DNA of 6,738 nt from an uncultured Halomicronema sp. (GCA_937897665.1 CALCPB010000857.1:1-6738); one strand, 5' to 3'; positions 1-6,444 are shown, counted from the stretch's first letter. Notes: a model not told the origin generated them from the sequence alone. Translations and numbers: made by a program.

Positions 1-524
1 CTATCGGTCAACTTCCAAACGGCGGCCTTGAGCACCTGCCCCCCATCTAAGGGCAAGCCCGGAATCAGGTTAAAGACAGTCAGCACCAAGTTGATCTGCG
101 CCACACTGGCAAACAGCACCGCCAATGGCCCTGGCAGCGCCAGCACAGTGATGCAGAGGGTCAATAAAAAGTACAGGCTCAAACTCACGGCGGGCCCCGC
201 GATCGCCACTTGAAATGCTTGACCAGGCGTTTTTGAGTCTTGGTCGATCGCGGCGATACCACCGAACAAACATAACGTGATGGAATTGACCTGAATCCCT
301 TGCGATTGGGCGACGAGGCTATGACCCAACTCATGCAACAGCACCGAGCCAAATAGGAGCAGGGCCATGGCCAGACCGATCAGCCAAGAACCATCCCCCC
401 ACTGCTCTTGCCACAGGGGGTTACTGCCGTAGACAAACGTCACCAGCAAAACGATGACAAACCAAGAGGTGTCAAGGTAAAGAGGAATTCCCAAAATGGA
501 GCCAACGCGCCATCCAGACCGCAT
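1..524 (-). CDS. Site-2 protease (M50 family zinc metalloprotease), N-terminal part, cut by window edge
   Basis: Intramembrane zinc metalloprotease that would cleave membrane-embedded substrates; the substrate cannot be told. The frame is open from ATG at 524 down to base 3 without a stop, giving about 174 residues. The zinc-binding HELGH motif is at residues 64-68, inside a hydrophobic segment. A second hallmark, LPLDGGQ, carries the third metal ligand (Asp160, with Gly161 and Gly162). Between them lie FGGIAAI and the SKTPGQAFQVAIAGP stretch typical of cyanobacterial S2P homologues. Several hydrophobic segments flank these motifs. The start MRSGWRVGSILGIPL resembles family N-termini, although no clear ribosome binding site precedes it. 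Full-length relatives often carry C-terminal CBS domains; that part would lie left of the window and is not seen. It lies downstream of psaK on the same strand, but 162 bp and two hairpins separate them, so co-transcription is doubtful. Confidence 0.93.
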   Translation of the reverse strand, partial: MRSGWRVGSILGIPLYLDTSWFVIVLLVTFVYGSNPLWQEQWGDGSWLIGLAMALLLFGSVLLHELGHSLVAQSQGIQVNSITLCLFGGIAAIDQDSKTPGQAFQVAIAGPAVSLSLYFLLTLCITVLALPGPLAVLFASVAQINLVLTVFNLIPGLPLDGGQVLKAAVWKLTD

Positions 525-553
525 AATTTAAGTCACTGAAAGTCAATAAGCAG

Positions 554-579
554 CCTCTAAAAACCTAGGTTTCTGGAGG
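554..579. repeat. Near-perfect inverted repeat (long hairpin) upstream of the protease gene
   Basis: The core AAACCTAGGTTT (561-572) is a perfect 12-bp palindrome. It is flanked by CCTC (554-557) and GAGG (576-579), which also pair. The arms also contain a T558:G575 wobble, an A559:T574 pair and one A:C mismatch. The result is a near-continuous stem with a CTAG loop. It begins 30 bp before the protease ATG, on the 5' side of that gene. No T-run follows on either strand, so it is not a textbook intrinsic terminator. It could be a protein-binding operator, a transcript-end hairpin or an RNA stability element. Confidence 0.6.
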
Positions 580-646
580 TAGTTTCCATTGTAGTCAGGT
601 AAATGGGGCGGGCCAACGGTTGAGCACCGAGGCATCAAGGGGGAGA

Positions 647-669
647 TATCCGGCCAGTCAGACCGGATA
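647..669 (-). terminator. Possible psaK transcript-end hairpin
   Basis: A perfect 7-bp inverted repeat, TATCCGG (647-653) and CCGGATA (663-669), encloses a 9-nt loop. On the psaK strand it begins 17 nt past the stop codon, where a terminator or 3' stabilising hairpin would be expected. The sequence after it is pyrimidine-rich (CTCCCCCTT) but has no proper U-tract, and many cyanobacterial transcript ends lack one. Assignment as a terminator is an inference from position and pairing only. Confidence 0.4.
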
Positions 670-686
670 AGCACGAGGCCAAACGA

Positions 687-962
687 TTACAGAAGCCCCG
701 CGCTACCTAAACCTAAAATCATGCCAGCACCGAGAATGTGCCCCAGACTCGCTGTAGCCAACAGTTCAGGCAGGCCAAAGCCCTCAAACAAACCAGGCAA
801 GGTGAAAGGAAGCGCTGGCCCCGCCCCAGGCTTTTGGATGGCATAGCGCCCGATCGCAATCACAAAGAGATTGCAGGTGATCATGATCAATGCGGTTTGA
901 AACGACCACGCTGGAGTTGAGGGGGCAGTCTGAGCCAGCAAAGCAGCAAAAGAAGCGACCAA
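687..962 (-). CDS. psaK: Photosystem I reaction centre subunit PsaK (subunit X)
   Basis: Peripheral two-helix membrane subunit of photosystem I in the thylakoid; it binds chlorophyll at the edge of the complex and helps link external antenna to PSI. The identification rests on the GRYAIQKPGAGPALP loop (residues 38-52), FEGFGLPELLATASLGHILG (59-78) and the GMILGLG...GLL C-terminus, all characteristic of PsaK. Predicted helices are about 22-42 and 66-90, with the loop between them. The frame can be extended to a TTG at 977 (96 aa). I prefer the TTG at 962, because GGAGG at 971-975 is then a correctly spaced ribosome binding site (8 nt) and the 91-aa product is closer to the usual size of about 85-90. 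With the 977 start, that GGAGG would lie inside the coding sequence. The short alanine-rich N-terminus resembles the leader removed in cyanobacterial PsaK. The gene is divergent from trpF. Confidence 0.93.
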   Translation of the reverse strand: MVASFAALLAQTAPSTPAWSFQTALIMITCNLFVIAIGRYAIQKPGAGPALPFTLPGLFEGFGLPELLATASLGHILGAGMILGLGSAGLL

Positions 963-970
963 GGGTACGG

Positions 971-975
971 CCTCC
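971..975 (-). promoter_or_regulatory. Ribosome binding site deciding the psaK start
   Basis: GGAGG on the minus strand lies 8 nt before the TTG at 962-960. It is a strong anti-16S match and argues for translation starting at 962 rather than at the TTG at 977, which has no purine-rich stretch at suitable spacing. Confidence 0.6.
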
Positions 976-1001
976 AAAATATAGAGTTATTTCACCCCCG
1001 G

Positions 1002-1007
1002 ATCATA
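1002..1007 (-). promoter_or_regulatory. Candidate -10 box for psaK
   Basis: TATGAT on the minus strand lies 39 bp before the preferred psaK start and matches TATAAT at five of six bases. No good -35 hexamer lies 16-18 bp upstream, so this would be a -35-independent or activator-dependent promoter if real. On the opposite strand, TAGAAT at 1016-1021 is a similar -10 candidate for trpF, also without a convincing -35. Both sit in the short divergent psaK/trpF gap. Confidence 0.25.
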
Positions 1008-1038
1008 GGGAACCGTAGAATCGAGATCGGCAGATTGT

Positions 1039-1056
1039 TTAACAGAGTTAACAGGG
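1039..1056 (+). repeat. Tandem 9-bp repeat just upstream of trpF
   Basis: TTAACAGAG (1039-1047) is followed directly by TTAACAGGG (1048-1056), matching at 8 of 9 bases, immediately before the preferred trpF ATG at 1062. It could be a binding site in the trpF leader or a chance slippage product. The second copy also provides the purine-rich GGGTAGAG that serves as the likely ribosome binding region. Confidence 0.4.
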
Positions 1057-1061
1057 TAGAG

Positions 1062-1763
1062 ATGTCTTGTATAGATTCTTCTCTTTGGATAAAGATTTGT
1101 GGCCTGATGATTCCCGAGCAGGCGGTCACGATCGCCCGCCAGGGAGCCAGTGCGCTGGGATTTATCTGTGTGCGGTCTTCCCCTCGCTATGTGACGCCGC
1201 TGCAAATCCGAGCGATGAGTCAGGCCCTCATAGCAACCTCTCTCTCTGGGGTAGAACGAGTCGGCGTTTTTGTGAACGCGACGTCCGCAGAGTTAGAGAC
1301 GGCGCTCACGACAGGACAACTCACCGCCCTACAGTTGCACGGTCAAGAAACGCCTGCCAGGTGTCAGCAAGTCCGGCAAGCGTTTCCCCAGCTCAAGCTG
1401 ATTAAAGCGCTGCGGATTCGATCTGAGGCTGACCTCTCGGCAGTGCAGTCCTACGAGGCGATCGTCGATGCCATTTTGCTGGATGCCTATCATCCCGATC
1501 GACTAGGCGGCACAGGTGAGACGCTCGATTGGCGATCGCTGCGCACCTTTCAGCCCGCGATTCCGTGGATTTTGGCCGGGGGACTCACGCCCGACAACAT
1601 CGAGACGGCCTTAACCCAACTATCACCTCAAGGCATTGACCTCTCTAGCGGGGTGGAGCTAAGTCCAGGCAATAAATGTTTGACCCAGGTTGAAAGTCTA
1701 TTTGCCACTCTGAACACTCTCTCAGCGGGTCAGGGGTCGCAGGCTAAAACAGCCGCAGGCTAG
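1062..1763 (+). CDS. trpF: Phosphoribosylanthranilate isomerase (tryptophan biosynthesis)
   Basis: Cytosolic (beta/alpha)8-barrel enzyme that converts N-(5'-phosphoribosyl)anthranilate to 1-(2-carboxyphenylamino)-1-deoxyribulose 5-phosphate by an Amadori rearrangement. Motifs appear in order: KICG (residues 11-14) with the likely catalytic base Cys13; GFI...SSPRYV (33-44); GVFVN (68-72); LQLHG (90-94); LLDAY with the likely catalytic acid Asp141; GGTGETLDW (149-157); WILAGGL (169-175); and the phosphate-binding SSGVELSPG (195-203). The 233-aa length is normal, with a short poorly conserved tail (about 222-233). An in-frame TTG at 1035 would add nine residues, but the ATG at 1062 has a purine-rich stretch in front and puts KICG at the usual distance from the N-terminus. 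The gene stands alone and is divergent from psaK, as trp genes are usually scattered in cyanobacteria. A short direct repeat covers the stop codon. Confidence 0.96.
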   Translation: MSCIDSSLWIKICGLMIPEQAVTIARQGASALGFICVRSSPRYVTPLQIRAMSQALIATSLSGVERVGVFVNATSAELETALTTGQLTALQLHGQETPARCQQVRQAFPQLKLIKALRIRSEADLSAVQSYEAIVDAILLDAYHPDRLGGTGETLDWRSLRTFQPAIPWILAGGLTPDNIETALTQLSPQGIDLSSGVELSPGNKCLTQVESLFATLNTLSAGQGSQAKTAAG

Positions 1764-1766
1764 AAC
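1738..1766 (+). repeat. Short direct repeat covering the trpF stop codon
   Basis: CGCAGGCTAAAAC (1738-1750) recurs as CGCAGGCTAGAAC (1754-1766), matching at 12 of 13 bases with a 16-bp period. The period is not a multiple of three, so the two copies are read in different frames. The second copy supplies the in-frame TAG that ends trpF. Confidence 0.6.
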
Positions 1767-2222
1767 GGGGCTCACGGCTCAATATCTGCAGAAATCCTGA
1801 TTATTCGGACGCTCAACACCCTCCTGAAAACATCGAAGAGCCTGGGAGCAGACGTTCGGATTGATAGCTTTGCCTCAGAGACCTTGGGATCAGCAGTCCA
1901 GCATCCTTCTGAAACGATCTCTGCGAGCGGCTGGCTCATAGGAGTCGTGCGCGGACAGAGATGGGGGCGGCAAAAATGGTGTTCTTAATCCTAAGGGGGA
2001 GTAGCAGTGGCCAACTCTGACAGCAGCGTTTCTGGCCTGGAAATCTTTTTGCCTTTCCGTTCGACTTCAGTGGTTGGCCTGAGTCTGAGACGTCTGACAG
2101 GTGAGGCGGGGGGCGGACTGAGGTCATGCCGACTTCGATCCTTGCCGTCAATTCAAGGTTACAGCTTGACGATTCAGCCTTATAACTATGGTGACTTGCT
2201 GAATGAATGAGACGCGCTGTTT
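1764..2222. other. Intergenic stretch of about 460 bp with no convincing gene
   Basis: Between trpF and the methyltransferase I see no RNA gene, mobile element or recognisable protein. The only plus-strand frame with a plausible ribosome binding site starts at a GTG at 2007 (preceded by GGGGGAG) and stops at 2210, for 67 residues. It has no recognisable motif and is in the same frame as the methyltransferase, ending four codons before its ATG. A candidate promoter overlaps its end, which argues against coding. A small AGACGTCT palindrome sits at 2088-2095. The stretch may hold decayed sequence or the methyltransferase regulatory region. Confidence 0.5.
2166..2192 (+). promoter_or_regulatory. 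Candidate sigma-70-type promoter of the methyltransferase gene
   Basis: TTGACG (2166-2171) resembles the -35 consensus at five of six bases. TATGGT (2187-2192) matches the -10 consensus at four of six. The spacer is 15 bp, shorter than the optimal 17. Transcription would begin near 2199, leaving a leader of about 25 nt before the ATG at 2223. No strong Shine-Dalgarno sequence is seen in that leader. Confidence 0.35.
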
Positions 2223-3470
2223 ATGTCTACCTGGTCTTCTGGTTACAACACTGATCTGGGGTACACCTTTGGCTACTATCGGGAAATCAGCCCAGAATGG
2301 TTAGATTACGTGGCGCTAACCAAAGGGGTGATGCCGCCTGCCGGGGCTTGGCGCTATCTGGAATTAGGGTGCGGCCAAGGCTACGGACTGACGCTGCTGG
2401 CAGCGCTGTATCCTGACCATGATTTTTTGGGCATCGACTTTAACCCTGTGCATATTACCCACGCGCGCAGCCTAGCCACGGCAGCGGGGCTAAAGAATGT
2501 GCGATTTGAGGAAGCTGACTTTTTAGCCGTGGCGGAGTCGTGGCCTGCTGACTGGGGACAGTTTGACTACATTACCGCCCACGGCATTTATTCGTGGCTG
2601 AGCCACGATGTGTGCGAGGCGATCGTCACAGCAATTGACCGAGCTGCCACGCCAGGAGCTTTGATCTATCTCAGCTACAACACGTTGCCTGCGTGGATTT
2701 CGTCTTATCCCATTCAACACCTGATGCGGCTCTGGCAAACAACCGATAGTTTGGAGTCGGTCAAGGCGATTGAAACCGTGATTAGCCGCCTGCAAGCGCT
2801 GACCGAGGCTCAAGCGGGCATGACCAAGCTCTTGCCGGGCATGAAATCAATGCTGGATAAGGTGGCCACCCGCGATCGCGCCTACTTGGTACAAGAATAT
2901 CTGCACGACAACTGGCATCCGCGCTGGTTTAACCAGGTGGTTGAAGAGGTTAAACCCGCCAAGCTGAGCTATGTCGGCACGGCTAGTTTGGGCGATCTTT
3001 ACCTCACCAATTTTATGCCGCAGGCCTTCAAAGATATTTTGAAGGAATATCCTGCCCCGATTGTGCAAGAGGTGATGATCGATGTGTTGACCAACCAGAG
3101 CTTCCGGCGGGATGTCTTTAGTCGCGGGGCGCCCCCCCTCTGGTCGGTGCAGCGGCAAGAAGCTCTCTTAGAGCAGCGATTTGCCTTAGTCAGTCGCCCC
3201 GCTGACACTAGCGAGCTGAAGTTCAAAACGTCGATTGGCGAGCTCAAGGGCAAATCGGAAGTCTACACACTGTTTTACGATGCCTTGGCAACCGGGCCGA
3301 AATCGGCAGCAGATCTAATGCAGGTCGCGACGGCTAAACCCTTAGGACTGGGTGACCTGATGCAGGCACTGTCGCTGATGCTGAACGCAGGGCATATCAC
3401 CTTGTTTTGCCCCCCCGCCGATCGCGCTCCGGCCGGTCAGCTGGACGTGCCCCGCAAGCGGTCGCTCTGA
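2223..3470 (+). CDS. Class I SAM-dependent methyltransferase with methyltransferase-regulatory domain, 3' end frameshifted
   Basis: Predicted S-adenosylmethionine-dependent methyltransferase; the substrate is unknown. The N-terminus MSTWSSGYNTDLGYTFGYYRE and the start at the ATG at 2223 fit the family that carries the 'predicted methyltransferase regulatory domain' (PF10119/COG4797 type, which to my knowledge includes rickettsial protein-lysine methyltransferases). SAM-binding motif I is LELGCGQGYG (residues 46-55), followed by GIDFNP (70-75) and EEADF (96-100). HGIYSWL (120-126) is typical of the group. The regulatory domain appears around 215-305 (DRAYLVQEYLHDNWHPRWF, then LSYVGTASLGDLYL). 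This frame ends at a TGA at 3468 after 415 residues, where the last few residues (RKRSL) look out of frame. The natural continuation is found one frame away (next entry). Restoring one base gives about 520 residues, a usual size for such proteins. Loss of the tail may impair the protein, but the catalytic domain is intact. Confidence 0.85.
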   Translation: MSTWSSGYNTDLGYTFGYYREISPEWLDYVALTKGVMPPAGAWRYLELGCGQGYGLTLLAALYPDHDFLGIDFNPVHITHARSLATAAGLKNVRFEEADFLAVAESWPADWGQFDYITAHGIYSWLSHDVCEAIVTAIDRAATPGALIYLSYNTLPAWISSYPIQHLMRLWQTTDSLESVKAIETVISRLQALTEAQAGMTKLLPGMKSMLDKVATRDRAYLVQEYLHDNWHPRWFNQVVEEVKPAKLSYVGTASLGDLYLTNFMPQAFKDILKEYPAPIVQEVMIDVLTNQSFRRDVFSRGAPPLWSVQRQEALLEQRFALVSRPADTSELKFKTSIGELKGKSEVYTLFYDALATGPKSAADLMQVATAKPLGLGDLMQALSLMLNAGHITLFCPPADRAPAGQLDVPRKRSL

Positions 3471-3784
3471 ACCGGGCAATCGCGATCGCCACGGCCCAGG
3501 GCGCCCCCTATCGGTTTGCGCTCGCCAGCAACCTAGGCCATGTGCTGACCGTCAGTGATGTGGACCTCATGTTTTTGGCCGAGACTTTTGAACAGCCACA
3601 AATTGCTGCCGACGCCTTGGGTGCAGCTCTAACTGAGCGCTTGATTGCACTGGGTAAAGGGTTGACTCAAAACGGCCAGCCGCTTACCAAGCGTGACGCC
3701 CTGAGGCCCTATACACAAACCCTAGCTGCCACCTTCTTAGAATCCACACTGCCGCAATGGCGAGAGTTGGGCATTTGCGATTGA
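3407..3784 (+). pseudogene. C-terminal piece of the same methyltransferase, displaced by a -1 frameshift
   Basis: The frame from about 3453 to the TGA at 3782 encodes AVALNRAIAIATAQGAPYRF followed by roughly 90 more residues, including ASNLGHVLTVSDVDLMFLAE. This reads as the expected C-terminal region of the upstream methyltransferase rather than a separate gene. It has no ribosome binding site, and its only upstream start is a TTG at 3407 inside the upstream gene. The first 15 or so codons (arginine/serine-rich) look like a shadow of the other frame. Adding one C to the CCCC run at 3450-3453 joins the frames as QLDVPPQAVALNRA and gives a continuous reading frame of 520 residues from 2223. 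The cause may be a real mutation, an assembly or sequencing error, or less likely recoding. Confidence 0.75.
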
Positions 3785-3950
3785 GGCCCAAAGCGATCCC
3801 CATCTCCCCAAAATTGAGCATGTTCGGAGCTTGCGTCATTGAGTTGCCATATTGCGTACCCGTATCGTTCTCTCCGCTAGGGGTAGAAATGGAGCGGACA
3901 CAGTTATGCCTAAGTTCAAAGCTTTTGGCAGTTGAATGCGAGCCCCTCTA

Positions 3951-3990
3951 CCGCCGGGTGGCGTCATCCTAGCCGCCGGGTGGCGTCATC
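3951..3990. repeat. Tandem 22-bp-period duplication over the mreD stop codon
   Basis: An 18-bp sequence, CCGCCGGGTGGCGTCATC, occurs at 3951-3968 and again, identical, at 3973-3990. On the mreD strand the downstream copy begins just past the TAG stop (3971-3969). The first copy encodes the C-terminal MTPPG residues. Each copy contains a small CGCC/GGCG hairpin. Perfect identity suggests a recent duplication. Confidence 0.75.
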
Positions 3991-4553
3991 ACCTGCTCAT
4001 AGTGCGCCCACCAGCGGCTTAACGGGTAATAGACTGCAGGTGCCCTAAGACTGCTCAAAATAGCTGAACTGAGGGCGATGCGCTGATGCTGTAGCCAAAT
4101 CTCCGGCAGGCTGGGATAGGGCGAGCTACTGCTGATCAGCTGGTGGGCGCTGATTTGCAAGGCCATCGTGGTTTGGGCGATGACCGTCATAGCAAACACA
4201 ATGATGGCCACTGAAACGAAATCTTCTTGAATGAAGCGCTGTTTTTGAATGCGAGCCGTGAGAAAACCCGCCAGGGTGAGGCCCAGAGTATGGGTGGGAA
4301 AATAGCCGGTCAATCCATCCTGCACGAGCCCCAAAATAAAGCCCGCGATCGCGCCTTCGACACTCGTGCGCTGCACGCTCCAGGCCACCAGCCAAATCAA
4401 GAGCCAACTTGGCCCCACACTCAGCAACACCATGCCCGGCAGACGCATCGGTAGCAGCATGACGCAGAGCAAAGCAGAGCCGATGACCACCGCAAGATTG
4501 AGCCATCGATAGCGGCGGCGTAGCGCCAGACTACTGGATCGGGCCGGAGTCAT
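3969..4553 (-). CDS. mreD: Rod shape-determining membrane protein MreD
   Basis: Small polytopic inner-membrane protein of the elongasome, which couples MreB filaments to lateral peptidoglycan synthesis together with MreC, RodA and PBP2. The 194-residue product is mostly hydrophobic, with probable membrane segments around residues 17-36, 41-60, 66-82, 88-102, 112-133 and 157-178. A basic N-terminus (RRRYRW, 12-17) comes before the first. GFILGLVQDGLTG (71-83) is the typical MreD loop motif. The ATG at 4553 overlaps the mreC stop by 4 bp (ATGA), a sign of translational coupling. Identity rests on topology, the motif and its position as third gene after mreB and mreC. The last residues (VMTPPGG) and the stop lie in a tandem duplication, so the C-terminus may differ from that of relatives. 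Confidence 0.92.
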   Translation of the reverse strand: MTPARSSSLALRRRYRWLNLAVVIGSALLCVMLLPMRLPGMVLLSVGPSWLLIWLVAWSVQRTSVEGAIAGFILGLVQDGLTGYFPTHTLGLTLAGFLTARIQKQRFIQEDFVSVAIIVFAMTVIAQTTMALQISAHQLISSSSPYPSLPEIWLQHQRIALSSAILSSLRAPAVYYPLSRWWAHYEQVMTPPGG

Positions 4554-5374
4554 GGGGCGAGATTATCCTCTGCGGCTCGGTTGGGAATAATTTCTTGTGA
4601 AGCGGGCGCATTCACCGCTGGGATCTCAACCGACTTGGGTTCAAAGGGAATCACCGTCACCCATTCCACGATATTGAGGGGCGACGTTAACTCGACCGTC
4701 ACCTCAGGGGCCGGACTCTTAGATAAATCGAGATCAACCACGCGGCCAATGGGAATATCTTGAGGAAACAGCTGACTGTAGGCAGACGTCGTCACGACAT
4801 CGCCGACTTTGACATCCGGTATTTTGTCGAAGAACTCCATCTCTACCTGCTGCCCCATCTCGCCCCGAATGTAGCCTGTGGCGCGGCTGCGGCGCACTCG
4901 TGCCCCGACGCGGCGGGTGGTGTCACTAACCAGTAAAACGCGACTACTGTTGGGCGAAACAGCCACTACACGACCGATTAAGCCGCCTGGCCCGGTCACG
5001 ATGTCATCGGCATCAATGCCGTCACTACTCCCCCGACTAATAATGATTTGCTGCCACCAGTCCCCGGCGCTGCGACCAATGACGGCGGCGGGCGTGCCAG
5101 CAGCGAGCGGGGCCGCGTCCCCTTCCACCACTTGGCGCAGCGATCGATTTTGGCTTTCGAGCTCGACTAGACGCTGCTGCAACTCTTGGGCATAGCTTGA
5201 CTGCAACATCGCGGCGCGCGAAGGGCCGGGATGAAACGGACTCGTCGCCCAGCGATATAGCTCATAAATGGCCGCGCCACCGGTCTCTCGCATCCCCAAA
5301 GCGGCGACCACCATCAAGGCCACCAATCCTGTCTTGAGGGCATATTGGTTCCACCATCGCCGGACGACAAACAT
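4550..5374 (-). CDS. mreC: Rod shape-determining protein MreC
   Basis: Bitopic inner-membrane protein whose periplasmic part forms filaments and contacts PBP2, linking the wall-synthesis machinery to MreB. The 274-residue product has a short basic cytoplasmic N-terminus, one membrane segment at about 14-29, and a coiled-coil stretch at about 55-85 (ELQQRLVELESQNRSLRQVV). Two beta domains follow at about 95-243. Conserved MreC features are GGLIGRVVAVSPNSSRVLLVSD (130-151) and the GDVVTTSAYSQLFPQDIPIG segment (191-210) that matches the family's GD.V.TSG...FP.GIPIG pattern. The C-terminal 30 residues are probably disordered (proline, alanine, glutamate and asparagine). It begins 29 bp after mreB and overlaps mreD, so the three genes form one operon. 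Confidence 0.96.
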   Translation of the reverse strand: MFVVRRWWNQYALKTGLVALMVVAALGMRETGGAAIYELYRWATSPFHPGPSRAAMLQSSYAQELQQRLVELESQNRSLRQVVEGDAAPLAAGTPAAVIGRSAGDWWQQIIISRGSSDGIDADDIVTGPGGLIGRVVAVSPNSSRVLLVSDTTRRVGARVRRSRATGYIRGEMGQQVEMEFFDKIPDVKVGDVVTTSAYSQLFPQDIPIGRVVDLDLSKSPAPEVTVELTSPLNIVEWVTVIPFEPKSVEIPAVNAPASQEIIPNRAAEDNLAP

Positions 5375-5403
5375 AGTTGGCTAATCCACCCCTGATACTG
5401 ACT

Positions 5404-6444
5404 CTAAATGCCGGAGCTACCGCTGAACACTCGCCCCATCTGGCTGAAGTTTTCGAGCACGCGCCCCGTGCCCAACACCACACAGCTGAGAGGATCTGCC
5501 GCCACATGAACGACAATGCCCGTCTCATGGCTGAGCAAGGTGTCAAGGCCGTGCAGCAATGCTCCACCGCCCGCCAGCATAATCCCGCGATCAATAATAT
5601 CGGCAGCGAGTTCGGGGGGAGTGCGTTCGAGGGTACGTTTCACGGCTTCAACAATGACAGCTAAGGGCTCAGCCATACTTTCCCGAATCTCGCCTGCCTT
5701 GACGGTGACAGTGCGGGGCAGGCCCGCCAACAAATGCAGACCCCGTACATCCATAATCAGCTCACCATCATCAGAACCCGGATAAGCTGAGCCAATTTTG
5801 ATCTTGATATCTTCAGCGGTTCTTTCCCCAACGACGAGGTTATGCACCTTTTTGAGGTACTGCGAGATCGATTCGCTGAGTTCGTCACCGGCAACGCGCA
5901 CCGATTCACTCAAGACCGTGCCCTGCAAGCTAAGTACGGCAACCTCAGTGGTACCGCCGCCAATGTCGATCACCATATTGCCCGTGGGCTCGGCCACCGG
6001 CAGACCGGCCCCAATCGCGGCCGCCACCGGCTCATCAATCAAGTAGACGGTGCGAGCCCCCGCCTGCTGAGCCGCATCCATCACGGCCCGACGCTCAACG
6101 CCCGTGACCCCACTGGGAATGCCGATCACAATGCGGGGTGACACGAGCGTTCTGCCCTCATGCACCTGGCGAATAAAATGCTTGAGCATCAGCTCAGCCG
6201 TGTCAAAGTCAGCAATCACGCCATCTCGCAGCGGTCGCAAGGCCACGACGTTGCCGGGCGTCCGGCCCAACATCCGCTTGGCATCTTCGCCGACGGCCAG
6301 CGGTTTTTTCTCAACTTGGTCAATGGCGACAACAGATGGTTCTTGCAGCACCACGCCCTTACCGGCGACGTAGACCAAGGTATTAGCGGTTCCGAGGTCA
6401 ATACCCATGTCTCGGGATAAAGAGAAACGGTCAAGAAAACCCAC
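5404..6444 (-). CDS. mreB: Rod shape-determining protein MreB (bacterial actin)
   Basis: Actin-like ATPase that polymerises on the inner face of the cytoplasmic membrane and directs lateral wall synthesis. The 346-residue length is standard. Nucleotide-binding motifs are present: phosphate-1 DLGTANT (16-22), the connect segment [10 protein letters not shown] (136-145) with the probable catalytic Glu137, phosphate-2 [11 protein letters not shown] (160-170), and the adenosine motif [10 protein letters not shown] (290-299). The N-terminal [10 protein letters not shown] is a likely membrane-contacting amphipathic patch. Translation appears to start at a GTG (6444), as no ATG is suitably placed upstream. 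A G-rich stretch (GGGGG) sits about 9 nt before it, a weak ribosome binding site. It is the first gene of the mreBCD operon; nothing suggests loss of function. Confidence 0.97.
   Translation of the reverse strand: MGFLDRFSLSRDMGIDLGTANTLVYVAGKGVVLQEPSVVAIDQVEKKPLAVGEDAKRMLGRTPGNVVALRPLRDGVIADFDTAELMLKHFIRQVHEGRTLVSPRIVIGIPSGVTGVERRAVMDAAQQAGARTVYLIDEPVAAAIGAGLPVAEPTGNMVIDIGGGTTEVAVLSLQGTVLSESVRVAGDELSESISQYLKKVHNLVVGERTAEDIKIKIGSAYPGSDDGELIMDVRGLHLLAGLPRTVTVKAGEIRESMAEPLAVIVEAVKRTLERTPPELAADIIDRGIMLAGGGALLHGLDTLLSHETGIVVHVAADPLSCVVLGTGRVLENFSQMGRVFSGSSGI

Noticed and set aside
1936..2151. 71-codon minus-strand open frame in the trpF-methyltransferase gap
   Set aside because: No ribosome binding site or family resemblance, and composition like random translation. 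It overlaps an equally unsupported plus-strand frame.
3767..3791. TTGGGC/GCCCAA inverted repeat around the end of the methyltransferase frame
   Set aside because: Only a 6-bp stem with a 13-nt loop, overlapping the stop codon and lacking a T-run; too weak to call a terminator.
3757..3972. 71-codon plus-strand frame between the methyltransferase and mreD
   Set aside because: It starts inside the methyltransferase tail, has no ribosome binding site, and ends in the mreD duplication; the protein has no recognisable features.
5262..5594. 110-codon minus-strand frame across the mreB-mreC junction
   Set aside because: It is a shadow of mreB and mreC, both of which are unambiguous in other frames.
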